In this document: positions 38,555 through 46,275 of the stretch, piece by piece
Layout of the letters: every line of letters begins with the position of its first letter
Position numbering within the stretch: the first letter of the stretch is position 1
Source: Halomonas urumqiensis
GTDB lineage: Bacteria; Pseudomonadota; Gammaproteobacteria; Pseudomonadales; Halomonadaceae
Direction of reading: 5' to 3'
Assembly (NCBI RefSeq): GCF_003028575.1
Contig: NZ_PYUD01000001.1
Span: 1,550,001-1,614,000 of the forward strand
Length of the DNA: 64,000 nucleotides
The notes under the pieces: model-generated
Seen by the model: only the letters and a program-made list of their open reading frames with translations
Databases searched by the model: none
Told to the model about the DNA's origin: nothing
Program-made: the position numbers and the translations under genes

Positions 38555-40063
38555 ATGTCACGACTCCCCTTCTATCTGATCGTCGGTCTGTTGCTGGTGG
38601 CCGGCGTTGCCCTCAGCGTTCATCGCCACGTGCAATTCGAGGTGCCCTGGACGCCCGGCGAACAACGCGAGGTCTGGGAGGTCGAGTCACAGATCACCTT
38701 CACCGCCACAGGCGACGCCCCTGTGCTGGTCGACATGGCCTTGCCCACCAACCAACGGGGTTTCCGGCTGCTGACCGAGAACACCGCTTCTCCCGGCTAT
38801 GGCCTGTCGTTCGTCCAGGAAAATGGCGGGCGCCGTGCCCAGTGGTCGATTCGTGAAGCGGTGGGCAGCCAGCAACTCTATTACACTGCACAATTCCTGG
38901 TGGCACCCGGCTCCCGTCCCCCGGAGATCTCCCCACCGCCGCTTCGCGAAGACATCGTGTGGGAACGCCCGTATGACACCGCCGCCGTTCAGGTCATCGA
39001 GCGCGCATGGGGACGCAGCGCCAATTCATTCACCTTCGCACGGGAGTTGATTCGCGATTTCGGTGATGAGCGCCAAGGTGAGAATGCGCGCTTGTTGCTC
39101 ACCCAGTACGAACGTGGCCCGCTGCTCGTGCGCCTACTCAACCAGGCCGGCGTGCCAGCACGTGAGGTCAGCGGGCTGTTGCTCGAAGATGGCCGTCGGC
39201 GCCAATCGCTGATGACCTGGGTCCAGGTCTTCGATGACGACGAGTGGACGCTGTTCGACCCAAGGTCGGGTGAGCAAGGGCACCCTGACAACCTGCTGCT
39301 ATGGGAATCGACTGGCCAGGCCGTACTGGAAGTCCAGGGTGGCACGAATTCCGGGGTCACCTTCTCCATGTTGACCCACAACCAGCCAGCCGCGGCGGCG
39401 GTACGCAACCAATTGGATGAAGACTCGCTGCTGAACTTCTCGATCCACAGCTTGCCACTCGAGGATCAGGCCCTTTTCCAGACCATCCTGCTGATTCCCA
39501 TCGGCGCCCTGGTGGTCGTGCTGCTGCGTGTACTGGTGGGGATCAAGACCTCGGGCACGTTCATGCCCGTGCTGATCGCCCTCGCCTTCATCCAGACCAC
39601 ACTGGTGACCGGCCTGGTCGGCTTCCTGCTGGTGGTGGCCGTTGGCCTTGTGATCCGCAATTATCTCTCTTACCTGAATTTGTTATTGGTAGCGCGAGTC
39701 ACCGCGGTCATCATCACGGTGATCGCCATCATTTCGGCATTTTCGGTGCTGTCATACCGTTTTGGGCTCAATGCGGGCCTGACCATCACTTTCTTCCCGA
39801 TGATCATCCTTTCCTGGACCATCGAACGGATGTCGATTCTCTGGGAAGAGGAAGGCCCAAAGCAGGTCCTGATCCAGGGAGGCGGCAGCCTGGTCACCGC
39901 GATTCTCGCGTATCTGGCGATGAACAACCCGTGGATTCGCCATATCACCTTCAATTTCCTCGGCGTCCAATTGATCCTCATGGCGATGATCCTGTTGCTT
40001 GGCAACTACACCGGTTACCGGCTGCTCGAGTTGCGCCGCTTCAAGCCGGTCACCGAGGATTGA
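38555..40063 (+). CDS. Inactive transglutaminase (UUP1) and 7TM domain membrane protein
   Basis: 502 aa. N-terminal membrane helix (about 5-22), periplasmic UUP1/inactive-transglutaminase-like region (about 25-290; NQAGVPAREVSGLLLEDGRRR and WTLFDPRSG resemble transglutaminase blocks without a clear catalytic Cys), then seven hydrophobic spans (about 305-490). The pairing with ATP-grasp and retropepsin genes was noted in comparative-genomics work on amidoligases (Iyer and colleagues). Function not established. AAGGATG site before the ATG. Confidence 0.8.
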   Translation: MSRLPFYLIVGLLLVAGVALSVHRHVQFEVPWTPGEQREVWEVESQITFTATGDAPVLVDMALPTNQRGFRLLTENTASPGYGLSFVQENGGRRAQWSIREAVGSQQLYYTAQFLVAPGSRPPEISPPPLREDIVWERPYDTAAVQVIERAWGRSANSFTFARELIRDFGDERQGENARLLLTQYERGPLLVRLLNQAGVPAREVSGLLLEDGRRRQSLMTWVQVFDDDEWTLFDPRSGEQGHPDNLLLWESTGQAVLEVQGGTNSGVTFSMLTHNQPAAAAVRNQLDEDSLLNFSIHSLPLEDQALFQTILLIPIGALVVVLLRVLVGIKTSGTFMPVLIALAFIQTTLVTGLVGFLLVVAVGLVIRNYLSYLNLLLVARVTAVIITVIAIISAFSVLSYRFGLNAGLTITFFPMIILSWTIERMSILWEEEGPKQVLIQGGGSLVTAILAYLAMNNPWIRHITFNFLGVQLILMAMILLLGNYTGYRLLELRRFKPVTED

Positions 40064-40067
40064 TGCC

Positions 40068-41090
40068 ATGAAAGCTCTGGCTGGCTGGACGTCGCCGGGA
40101 AAACTGCGGATCAAGGGCATCGTCGGCATGAACCGACGCAACATCCGCTACATCGGCCGCTACAACAATCGTCGCCTCTACCCTCTGGTAGATGACAAGT
40201 TGAAGACAAAGCTGCTCGCTCAGGAGTATGGCATCACCACGCCGGCCCTGATCGGCACGGTCACCACCCAATTCGGCGTCAAGCATATTCGCGACATGCT
40301 CGAGGGGCATGCCGGCTTCGTCATCAAGCCGGCAAAGGGTAGTGGCGGCAAGGGCATCCTGGTGATCGAACACACCGACCAGGATGCCTACATCAAGCCA
40401 AGCGGCGTGCGTCTGACCCTGGAGGATATCGAGCGTCATGTGTCGAATATCCTATCGGGGCTGTACTCGCTTGGGGGTACTCCGGACGTCGCGGTGATCG
40501 AGGCGCTGATCAACTTCGACGAAAGGCTTGCCGAATACACCTATGAAGGGGTGCCGGACATCCGCGTGATCGTGTTCAAGGGATACCCGGTGATGGCGAT
40601 GATGAGGCTCTCCACAGCCGCCTCGGACGGCAAGGCCAACCTGCACCAGGGGGCGGTGGGGGTTGGCCTGGATATCTCATCCGGCGCGGCGATTCGCGGC
40701 GTTCAGTTCGACCGAACACGCCACGACCACCCCGACACTGGACATGAGCTGGCAAGCCTGCGGATTCCAGACTGGCATACCCTGCTGGTGCTGGCGGCGG
40801 GCTGCTTCGAAATGACCGGACTTGGCTACATCGGCACCGACATGGTACTCGACCGCGATCATGGACCTATGCTGCTGGAACTGAATGCCCGCCCCGGCCT
40901 CGCTATTCAGATGGCCAATGGCGAGGGCCTGCGACGACGCCTCGATCTGATCGAGGCCCAACCCGAAGGACAGACACCCGAAGCCCGTGTGGACTTCGCC
41001 AAGCGCCACTTCGCCCGCCGCAGCGAACTCGAGCGCAGCGACGAGGGACGTCAGACGCCGACGAATGTCCCGCAGGCAGACACACGTTGA
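40068..41090 (+). CDS. Alpha-L-glutamate ligase-like (RimK-type) ATP-grasp protein
   Basis: About 340 aa. ATP-grasp fold with FVIKPAKGSGGKGILVIEH (nucleotide-binding lysine and glycine loop), PDIRVIVFKGYPVMAMMRLST and the metal-binding LLELNARPGLAIQMANGEG. Relatives attach glutamate or other amino acids to peptides or small molecules. Last gene of the triad, 4 bp after the 7TM gene. Start at 40068 (MKALAGWTSPGKLRIKG), since upstream in-frame codons lie inside the 7TM gene. Confidence 0.82.
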   Translation: MKALAGWTSPGKLRIKGIVGMNRRNIRYIGRYNNRRLYPLVDDKLKTKLLAQEYGITTPALIGTVTTQFGVKHIRDMLEGHAGFVIKPAKGSGGKGILVIEHTDQDAYIKPSGVRLTLEDIERHVSNILSGLYSLGGTPDVAVIEALINFDERLAEYTYEGVPDIRVIVFKGYPVMAMMRLSTAASDGKANLHQGAVGVGLDISSGAAIRGVQFDRTRHDHPDTGHELASLRIPDWHTLLVLAAGCFEMTGLGYIGTDMVLDRDHGPMLLELNARPGLAIQMANGEGLRRRLDLIEAQPEGQTPEARVDFAKRHFARRSELERSDEGRQTPTNVPQADTR

Positions 41091-41117
41091 GGGTGCGATT
41101 GGTCAGCACCTGCGGCG

Positions 41118-41588
41118 ATGCGTAGAATGAACACGATGAATGACACTCGCACCCTGATGCGCCAGGCAGAGCGGCAATGTGAGCAGCGTGGCGCCCGTTT
41201 CACGCCAATTCGGCGTCGCGTGCTCGAGATGATCGCCGCTACCACGGGCGGCTTGAAGGCCTACGACCTGCTTGACCAACTGACCACCGAGCATGCCGCG
41301 GCCCGGCCGCCGACGGTATATCGTGCCCTGGAGTTCCTGATCGACCAGGGCCTTGTGCATCGTATCGAATCCCTCAATGCCTATGTGGCGTGCCCCTGCC
41401 CCGAACATGTGCATGGCTTCCAGTTGCTGATCTGCAAGCAATGCGGCCTTGTGGAGGAGCTGCATCTGGACGATGTCGATGCGCAACTCGCCTTGCGTGC
41501 TCGTGAGCTCGGCTTTCGCGTTGAGCGGCAGACCATTGAGCTACTGGGCAGCTGTGAAGCTTGCCGTGCCGGTATTGCCCAATCGTGA
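41118..41588 (+). CDS. zur: Fur-family transcriptional regulator, Zur-like
   Basis: 156 aa. Winged helix FTPIRRRVLEMIAATTGGLKAYDLLDQL with PPTVYRALEFLIDQGLVHRIE, then a dimerisation domain with CPCPEHVHGFQLLICKQCGLVEELH and CEAC, the CxxC pairs binding structural zinc. Zur represses zinc-uptake and zinc-sparing genes when zinc is sufficient. Three in-frame ATGs (41118, 41127, 41136) are possible starts and none has a clear ribosome-binding site. Fur or PerR identity is less likely. Confidence 0.78.
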   Translation: MRRMNTMNDTRTLMRQAERQCEQRGARFTPIRRRVLEMIAATTGGLKAYDLLDQLTTEHAAARPPTVYRALEFLIDQGLVHRIESLNAYVACPCPEHVHGFQLLICKQCGLVEELHLDDVDAQLALRARELGFRVERQTIELLGSCEACRAGIAQS

Positions 41589-41654
41589 TCCGATGCCTTG
41601 CGTGATCCGATGCCTTGCAATGCGTGACACCTGAATTCTGAACGGAACTCCGCC

Positions 41655-42116
41655 ATGAGCGACACCTTCAAGCGACTCGAACTCGCCGAGAGAGGCAGCC
41701 ATCACTCACTCGAAGAGATTCTCGATGCGATTCATTTCAATACTGACGGTCTTATGCCCGCTATTGCCCAGCAGCATGACAGTGGCGAGGTATTGATGAT
41801 GGCGTGGATGAATCGCGCAGCGCTCGACGAGACCTTGGCAACCGGGCGCGTGTGTTATTGGTCGCGTTCCCGGCAAAAGCTATGGCGCAAGGGGGAGAGC
41901 TCGGGTCAGCAACAGCACCTGATAGCCGCGGCACTGGATTGCGACGGCGACACCCTGCTGCTTCAGGTCGACCAGACCGGGCCTGCCTGCCATACCGGTC
42001 GGCGCAGCTGCTTCTACGTGGCCTTCGATATCGGAATCGATGCCTGCCAAGCGCGAATCAACAGCGCCCCGCTGATCGACCCCGCGACGCTCTACGGCGC
42101 CGGCAAGCAGGGCTGA
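41655..42116 (+). CDS. hisI: Phosphoribosyl-AMP cyclohydrolase HisI
   Basis: 153 aa, histidine biosynthesis step 3. [39 protein letters not shown] is the family signature. The three zinc Cys are in [16 protein letters not shown] and its final Cys. No other his gene is adjacent; instead it follows the Zur-like gene. Zur-linked hisI paralogues are known in comparative genomics of zinc homeostasis, so this may be a second copy. The zinc ligands are kept, so it is not a zinc-free version. Confidence 0.9.
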   Translation: MSDTFKRLELAERGSHHSLEEILDAIHFNTDGLMPAIAQQHDSGEVLMMAWMNRAALDETLATGRVCYWSRSRQKLWRKGESSGQQQHLIAAALDCDGDTLLLQVDQTGPACHTGRRSCFYVAFDIGIDACQARINSAPLIDPATLYGAGKQG

Positions 42117-42123
42117 ACGGGTC

Positions 42124-42480
42124 ATGCGCAAGCTCGCCGCCCGGTTCCCGCGATTGGCTCGGGGTGTGCGTGGCAGCCTTGCCTGGCCAATGATTGGTCT
42201 GGTGAGACTCTACCAATTGACGCTTAGCCCCCTGCTTGGCCCCCGATGCCGCTACTGGCCGAGTTGTTCGCACTACACCGTGGAAGCCATTCAGGTACAC
42301 GGCCCCTTCCGAGGTGGCTGGCTCGCTCTGCGGCGCATCGCCCGCTGCCACCCCGGATGTGACGGTGGGCTGGATCCGGTGCCTGGCGGGCCAAGCGAAC
42401 GGCTCTGCCAGGATGACCCGGAGCTCGACGAGCATTACCGTTGCAAGCCCAACCGGCACTCGGATGCACGTGATGGCTAG
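42124..42480 (+). CDS. yidD: Membrane protein insertion efficiency factor YidD
   Basis: 118 aa. [35 protein letters not shown] with its three Cys is the YidD signature, and [24 protein letters not shown] follows. The family assists YidC-dependent insertion. Usually found in the rpmH-rnpA-yidD-yidC cluster; here it is away from those genes and 7 bp after hisI. The 30-residue C-terminal tail is polar. Confidence 0.9.
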   Translation: MRKLAARFPRLARGVRGSLAWPMIGLVRLYQLTLSPLLGPRCRYWPSCSHYTVEAIQVHGPFRGGWLALRRIARCHPGCDGGLDPVPGGPSERLCQDDPELDEHYRCKPNRHSDARDG

Positions 42481-42594
42481 GCGCCACCCCCTTTTCGTCA
42501 CCCCCCTTTGTAGTAGCGGGCTACCACCCCCCTGCCCCGCCTGCGTGCCAGACTCGATGCGTTACCTGACCACAACCCCATCAGGAGAACGCTA

Positions 42595-43179
42595 ATGTCT
42601 GCCAAACGATTGCTGATGATCTGCGGTGATTTCGTCGAGGATTACGAGACCATGGTGCCCTTCCAGGCGCTACAGGCCGTCGGCCACCGCGTCGATGCCG
42701 TGTGCCCCGACAAGCGCGCCGGAGATTCGGTCGCCACTGCCATTCACGATTTCGAAGGCGACCAGACCTACACCGAAAAGCCTGGCCACCGGTTTGCTCT
42801 CAATGCCAGCTTCGACGACATCGCCGTCAATGACTATGATGGATTGGTGATCCCCGGTGGCCGCGCGCCGGAGTATCTGCGCCTCGATCCAAGAGTCATC
42901 GAGATCGTTCGCCACTTCTTCAGCGTCGAAAAGCCGGTAGCCGCAATCTGCCACGGCGCGCAGCTTCTGGCGGCCGCCAGGGTTCTCGGGGGGCGCACCT
43001 GCGCGGCCTACCCCGCCTGCCGCCCCGAGGTGGAGCTTGCCGGGGGTGAATATGCCGATATCCCCGTCGACAAGGCGGTGACGGAAGGCAACCTGGTGAG
43101 TGCCCCGGCCTGGCCCGCGCACCCCGAGTGGATCGCACAGTACCTGGCGCTGCTTGGCACGCGCATCAGCCACGCATAA
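42595..43179 (+). CDS. DJ-1/PfpI-family protein
   Basis: 194 aa, single-domain class I glutamine amidotransferase-like fold. The nucleophile elbow [10 protein letters not shown] holds Cys119 and His120, and [17 protein letters not shown] is the DJ-1/PfpI block with an acidic partner. Members include protein/nucleotide deglycases, chaperones and proteases, and no one activity can be chosen here. GGAG before the ATG. The 114-bp gap from yidD is rich in C-tracts. Confidence 0.85.
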   Translation: MSAKRLLMICGDFVEDYETMVPFQALQAVGHRVDAVCPDKRAGDSVATAIHDFEGDQTYTEKPGHRFALNASFDDIAVNDYDGLVIPGGRAPEYLRLDPRVIEIVRHFFSVEKPVAAICHGAQLLAAARVLGGRTCAAYPACRPEVELAGGEYADIPVDKAVTEGNLVSAPAWPAHPEWIAQYLALLGTRISHA

Positions 43180-43287
43180 CGGCGATATTCGCGCCAGGGG
43201 GCGTCATCAACCACACTATCCACGCTGGCGACCAAGCATCGGTCGTCGGCGCTGGTGCCGGTGCAATACCGAAGGGAGGACCGGATC

Positions 43288-43674
43288 ATGTGCAGGCTCT
43301 TCGTTGGTGCAGACCCTGTCTTGTGGGAAGCGCATACTCGCTCGATGCGCCTCGATGGCGTGTGTACCAGTGTCAGGCTCGAAAGCTTCTATTGGAGCGT
43401 GCTCGAGGAGATCAGCAAACGTGACGACCTGACCCTCACCCAACTGATTTCCCGCCTGTCGCGTGAATCCGCGGAAGCGGGTCATGATCTCGAAAACTTT
43501 GCATCATTCCTGAGGGTCTGCTGCGGCCGCTATCTGACACTGCAACTGGCAGGTGACATCCCCACCACGTCCGCACCGATCGGCGACCTGGATGCCGAAG
43601 CGATTCTCCACAGGGAGCATGCGCGCCGGTTGTCGCAGCAAGATCAGACGCTGGCCTGCTCGGCCACGCTGTAG
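43288..43674 (+). CDS. Ribbon-helix-helix domain protein
   Basis: 128 aa. SMRLDGVCTSVRLESFYWSVLEEISKRDDLTLTQLISRLSRE (about 20-62) is a ribbon-helix-helix DNA-binding domain of the RHH_4 type. The remaining residues are helical with no clear motif. Start at 43288, with GGAGG 8 nt upstream. Its end overlaps the convergent sufE gene by 31 bp. Target unknown. Confidence 0.75.
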   Translation: MCRLFVGADPVLWEAHTRSMRLDGVCTSVRLESFYWSVLEEISKRDDLTLTQLISRLSRESAEAGHDLENFASFLRVCCGRYLTLQLAGDIPTTSAPIGDLDAEAILHREHARRLSQQDQTLACSATL

Positions 43675-44069
43675 ATTCGCTTGAGCATGGCGCTCAAGCC
43701 GTTGCTGCGCGTCGGCGAGAGATGCTTGTCGAGCCCCAGGTCACCAAGGAAGTGCGTGCTTGTCTCGCGGATTTCAGTGGCCGGGCGATCATTGTAGATA
43801 CGCATCAACACCGCAATCAGTCCCGAGACGATAGCGGCATCCGATACCGCGTCGAAGTGGATCACCTCGCCCTCCTCTCGATGGACGATCCAGACATTCG
43901 ACTGGCACCCCTGAATCTTGTACTCATCGACTTTCCAGTCCTCCGGAAATGTCGGCAACTGCTTGCCCATATCGATGATGTACTGGTAGCGGTCCATCCA
44001 GTTGTCGAACATCTCGAATTCTTCCAGCAGCGCCTGCTGAGCCTGCTCGGCAGTGGTTTCAGTGGTCAT
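43644..44069 (-). CDS. sufE: Cysteine desulfuration protein SufE
   Basis: 141 aa. IQGCQSNVWIV contains the sulfur-accepting Cys55, and SDAAIVSGLIAVLMRIYNDR and HLSPTRSNGLSAMLKRI are SufE blocks. It takes persulfide sulfur from a SufS/CsdA desulfurase for iron-sulfur assembly. No suf genes are adjacent; nfuA, another cluster-biogenesis gene, lies 1.4 kb away. Overlaps the RHH gene end by 31 bp on the opposite strand. Confidence 0.93.
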   Translation of the reverse strand: MTTETTAEQAQQALLEEFEMFDNWMDRYQYIIDMGKQLPTFPEDWKVDEYKIQGCQSNVWIVHREEGEVIHFDAVSDAAIVSGLIAVLMRIYNDRPATEIRETSTHFLGDLGLDKHLSPTRSNGLSAMLKRIYSVAEQASV

Positions 44070-44207
44070 GGCAACTCCCTAGAGGATTCTTGCCACATTA
44101 TACCGACTCACACCGACCTTCGTCCGCACCTGTCGGGTCACGCATGGCCAGAAGATGATCGCCTTGTGGATCATTGCAACCAGCATCACCGTTAATCTAT
44201 TCATAAA

Positions 44208-44240
44208 GTAATGTAAATTACGTTATATGTAATATGTAAT
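44208..44240. promoter_or_regulatory. Operator-like repeat cluster before the KfrA-like gene
   Basis: GTAAT-N4-ATTAC is a perfect inverted repeat at 44208-44221, followed by a direct duplicate of ATGTAAT at 44227-44233 and 44234-44240. The cluster is AT-rich and about 90 bp before the KfrA-like start, where an autoregulatory site would be expected. Confidence 0.5.
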
Positions 44241-44330
44241 GACTTCCTTTCTCGAACGCGAATCGCTATTCTGCTCTGCAAGTTGGACGCCTTTTTCACC
44301 ACCAGAAAGACCACAGACAAGGATAAGCAG

Positions 44331-45413
44331 ATGGCCCGCAGCGGGGTGCAGTACGAGGATGTGCAACGGGCAATCGATGACCTGCTGGCCCGGGGTGAGA
44401 CGCCCAGCGTGCAGAAGATCCGTGAAGTGCTGGGAACCGGCAGTTTCACCACCATTAGCGACCATCTGCGCGAATGGCGAGCCCATCGCGAGGCGAACCG
44501 GGACGTACCTCCGCCACGAGGCATGCCGGCAGCGCTGCAGGAACTCGCCGAAACGTTGTGGCAAAGCGCCCAGGAAGCTGCCAACCAGGCACTGGGCCAC
44601 TACCGTGAAGAAGCCGAACGCCGCGTGGAAGAGGCCAATGCCGCCCTTGCCCAGGCTCGCCGCCAGGCAGAGGATGCCGAGCAGCGTGAGTCGGCGCTGG
44701 CCACTCATCTGGCCAACACCGAGCAACGCCTTGAAGAGCGCAGCAATGCATTGGCGCGCAGTGAAGTGGAGAGAGACGCCCTGGCCGAGCAGGTGACGAA
44801 ACTTGGCGCGAACCATCACAAGCTCGAAGCTCAATTGTCACGACTTCAACAGCAGAAGGAGGCCGCCTCGAGCGACCACCAACAGGCACTCGCCAACCTG
44901 GAAACCCAGCATCGCGAGCGCCTCGCCCAGGAAGAACATCGCCATGAAAGCGCCGAGGCTCGGCTGATGGGCCTACTGGACGAAGCCCGACGGGAACGCC
45001 AGGCAGCGGAAAAAGGCCATGCGGCGCGCGTCAGCCAACTGGAGAAGCGCCAGGAACAATTGGAACGCCAGATTCAGGAAGCACGCGCCTTGCTTGGCGA
45101 AGAGGAAAAGCGCCACCGCGAAACCAGTTGGGCACGTAGCCGGGCCGAGGAGCAGTCACTTACCCGGGAGCATGAACAATCCCTGCTGCAGGCGCGGATC
45201 GACGAACAAAAACGGCTTCTCGAGGATCAGGCACGCCGGCTGCGTGACCTGGAAGCCCAGCTACATCGCTGCTTGTGGCAGAGCCCGCCGGAAAACACCG
45301 AAGGCCCCGCCGTAGCGGAGCCTTCGCCTGAAACCAAGGGCAATACACCAAAGGATGCTGAACCAGAGAATAATGCGCCCAAGGACAATGAACCTGGGCG
45401 CACTCCCGACTGA
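44331..45413 (+). CDS. KfrA-like coiled-coil DNA-binding protein
   Basis: 360 aa. The N-terminal KfrA-type DNA-binding domain (about 5-65; YEDVQRAIDDLLARGETPSVQKIREVLGTGSFTTISDHLREWR) is followed by a long coiled coil (about 75-325) and a polar tail. KfrA is best known as an autoregulating, filament-forming protein of IncP plasmids; chromosomal relatives exist. ATG at 44331 follows AAGGATA. Upstream repeats at 44208 may be its own operator. Role here unknown, possibly nucleoid-related. Confidence 0.8.
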   Translation: MARSGVQYEDVQRAIDDLLARGETPSVQKIREVLGTGSFTTISDHLREWRAHREANRDVPPPRGMPAALQELAETLWQSAQEAANQALGHYREEAERRVEEANAALAQARRQAEDAEQRESALATHLANTEQRLEERSNALARSEVERDALAEQVTKLGANHHKLEAQLSRLQQQKEAASSDHQQALANLETQHRERLAQEEHRHESAEARLMGLLDEARRERQAAEKGHAARVSQLEKRQEQLERQIQEARALLGEEEKRHRETSWARSRAEEQSLTREHEQSLLQARIDEQKRLLEDQARRLRDLEAQLHRCLWQSPPENTEGPAVAEPSPETKGNTPKDAEPENNAPKDNEPGRTPD

Positions 45414-45454
45414 TCAGGGTCAGCTGTCAGCGTTCAACACTCAACTCTCAACAA

Positions 45455-46045
45455 TCAGCGGTAATAGGCGTTGGTGGTGTCGGTGTGATCCGTGACGTCG
45501 CGAATACCCGCAAGCTCCGGGATTCGCTCCATCAGGGTCTTCTCGACACCATCCTTGAGGGTCAGGTCGACCGCGGCACAGCCCTGGCAGCCGCCCCCGA
45601 AGGCCAGCACCGCCACCTGGTTCTCGGTCAGCTCCACCAGCTTGATCTCACCGCCATGGGAGGCAAGCCCGGGGTTGATCTCGCTGTAGAGGATGTAGTT
45701 GACGCGGTCCTCCAGCGGGCTGTCGGCATTGACCTTGGGCATCTTGGCATTGGGTGCCTTGATGGTCAGCTGGCCGCCCATGCGGTCGGCATTGAAGTCC
45801 ACCACCGCGTCGTCGAGAAACGGCAAGCTGTGCTTGTCGAGGTATACCTTGAGCTTGGGCAGTTCCAGCGGCTCGTCGGTAGGCTCCTCTTCACCGGGGC
45901 GGCAGTAGGCGAGACAGGTCTCGGCGTAGGGCGTGCCGGGCTGGGTGATGAAGATACGCACGGCGATCCCCTCGACGCTCTGCTTTTCGAGCAGCTCGGC
46001 AAGGTAGTCCTGGGCGCTTTCGGTGATCTGAATATTGTCGCTCAT
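45455..46045 (-). CDS. nfuA: Iron-sulfur cluster carrier NfuA
   Basis: 196 aa. An N-terminal degenerate A-type (IscA-like) domain (about 1-95) joins a C-terminal Nfu domain (about 108-190) with [19 protein letters not shown], the CxxC that binds a 4Fe-4S cluster in the dimer. It delivers clusters to client proteins. Divergent from metH. A shared gap of 230 bp carries no further gene. Confidence 0.95.
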   Translation of the reverse strand: MSDNIQITESAQDYLAELLEKQSVEGIAVRIFITQPGTPYAETCLAYCRPGEEEPTDEPLELPKLKVYLDKHSLPFLDDAVVDFNADRMGGQLTIKAPNAKMPKVNADSPLEDRVNYILYSEINPGLASHGGEIKLVELTENQVAVLAFGGGCQGCAAVDLTLKDGVEKTLMERIPELAGIRDVTDHTDTTNAYYR

Positions 46046-46275
46046 CGGATTCTCACTGGTCGGCCGCGGCGGCGGCGCGCCCCGGCACGAGACAACTCGT
46101 GTTGCGGGATGTGGCGTCGCTCGCCGGAAATGTCATGCCCCAATGGTAAGCGAGGCGACGCGGCGAGACAATCCCGACTGTTGTGCTTGGTCTTTGCGGC
46201 CACGCCCCCCTGCCCGCAAGCGCCGCCATTTGTTACCATGCACGGCTGACCTCACCCTGGAGATTGTTCCGACCC

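Noticed and set aside
41655-42116. HisI as a zinc-independent paralogue because of its Zur neighbour
   Set aside because: All three zinc cysteines are present.
43180-43287. Possible small gene between the DJ-1-like and RHH genes
   Set aside because: No frame with a ribosome-binding site apart from the RHH start itself.
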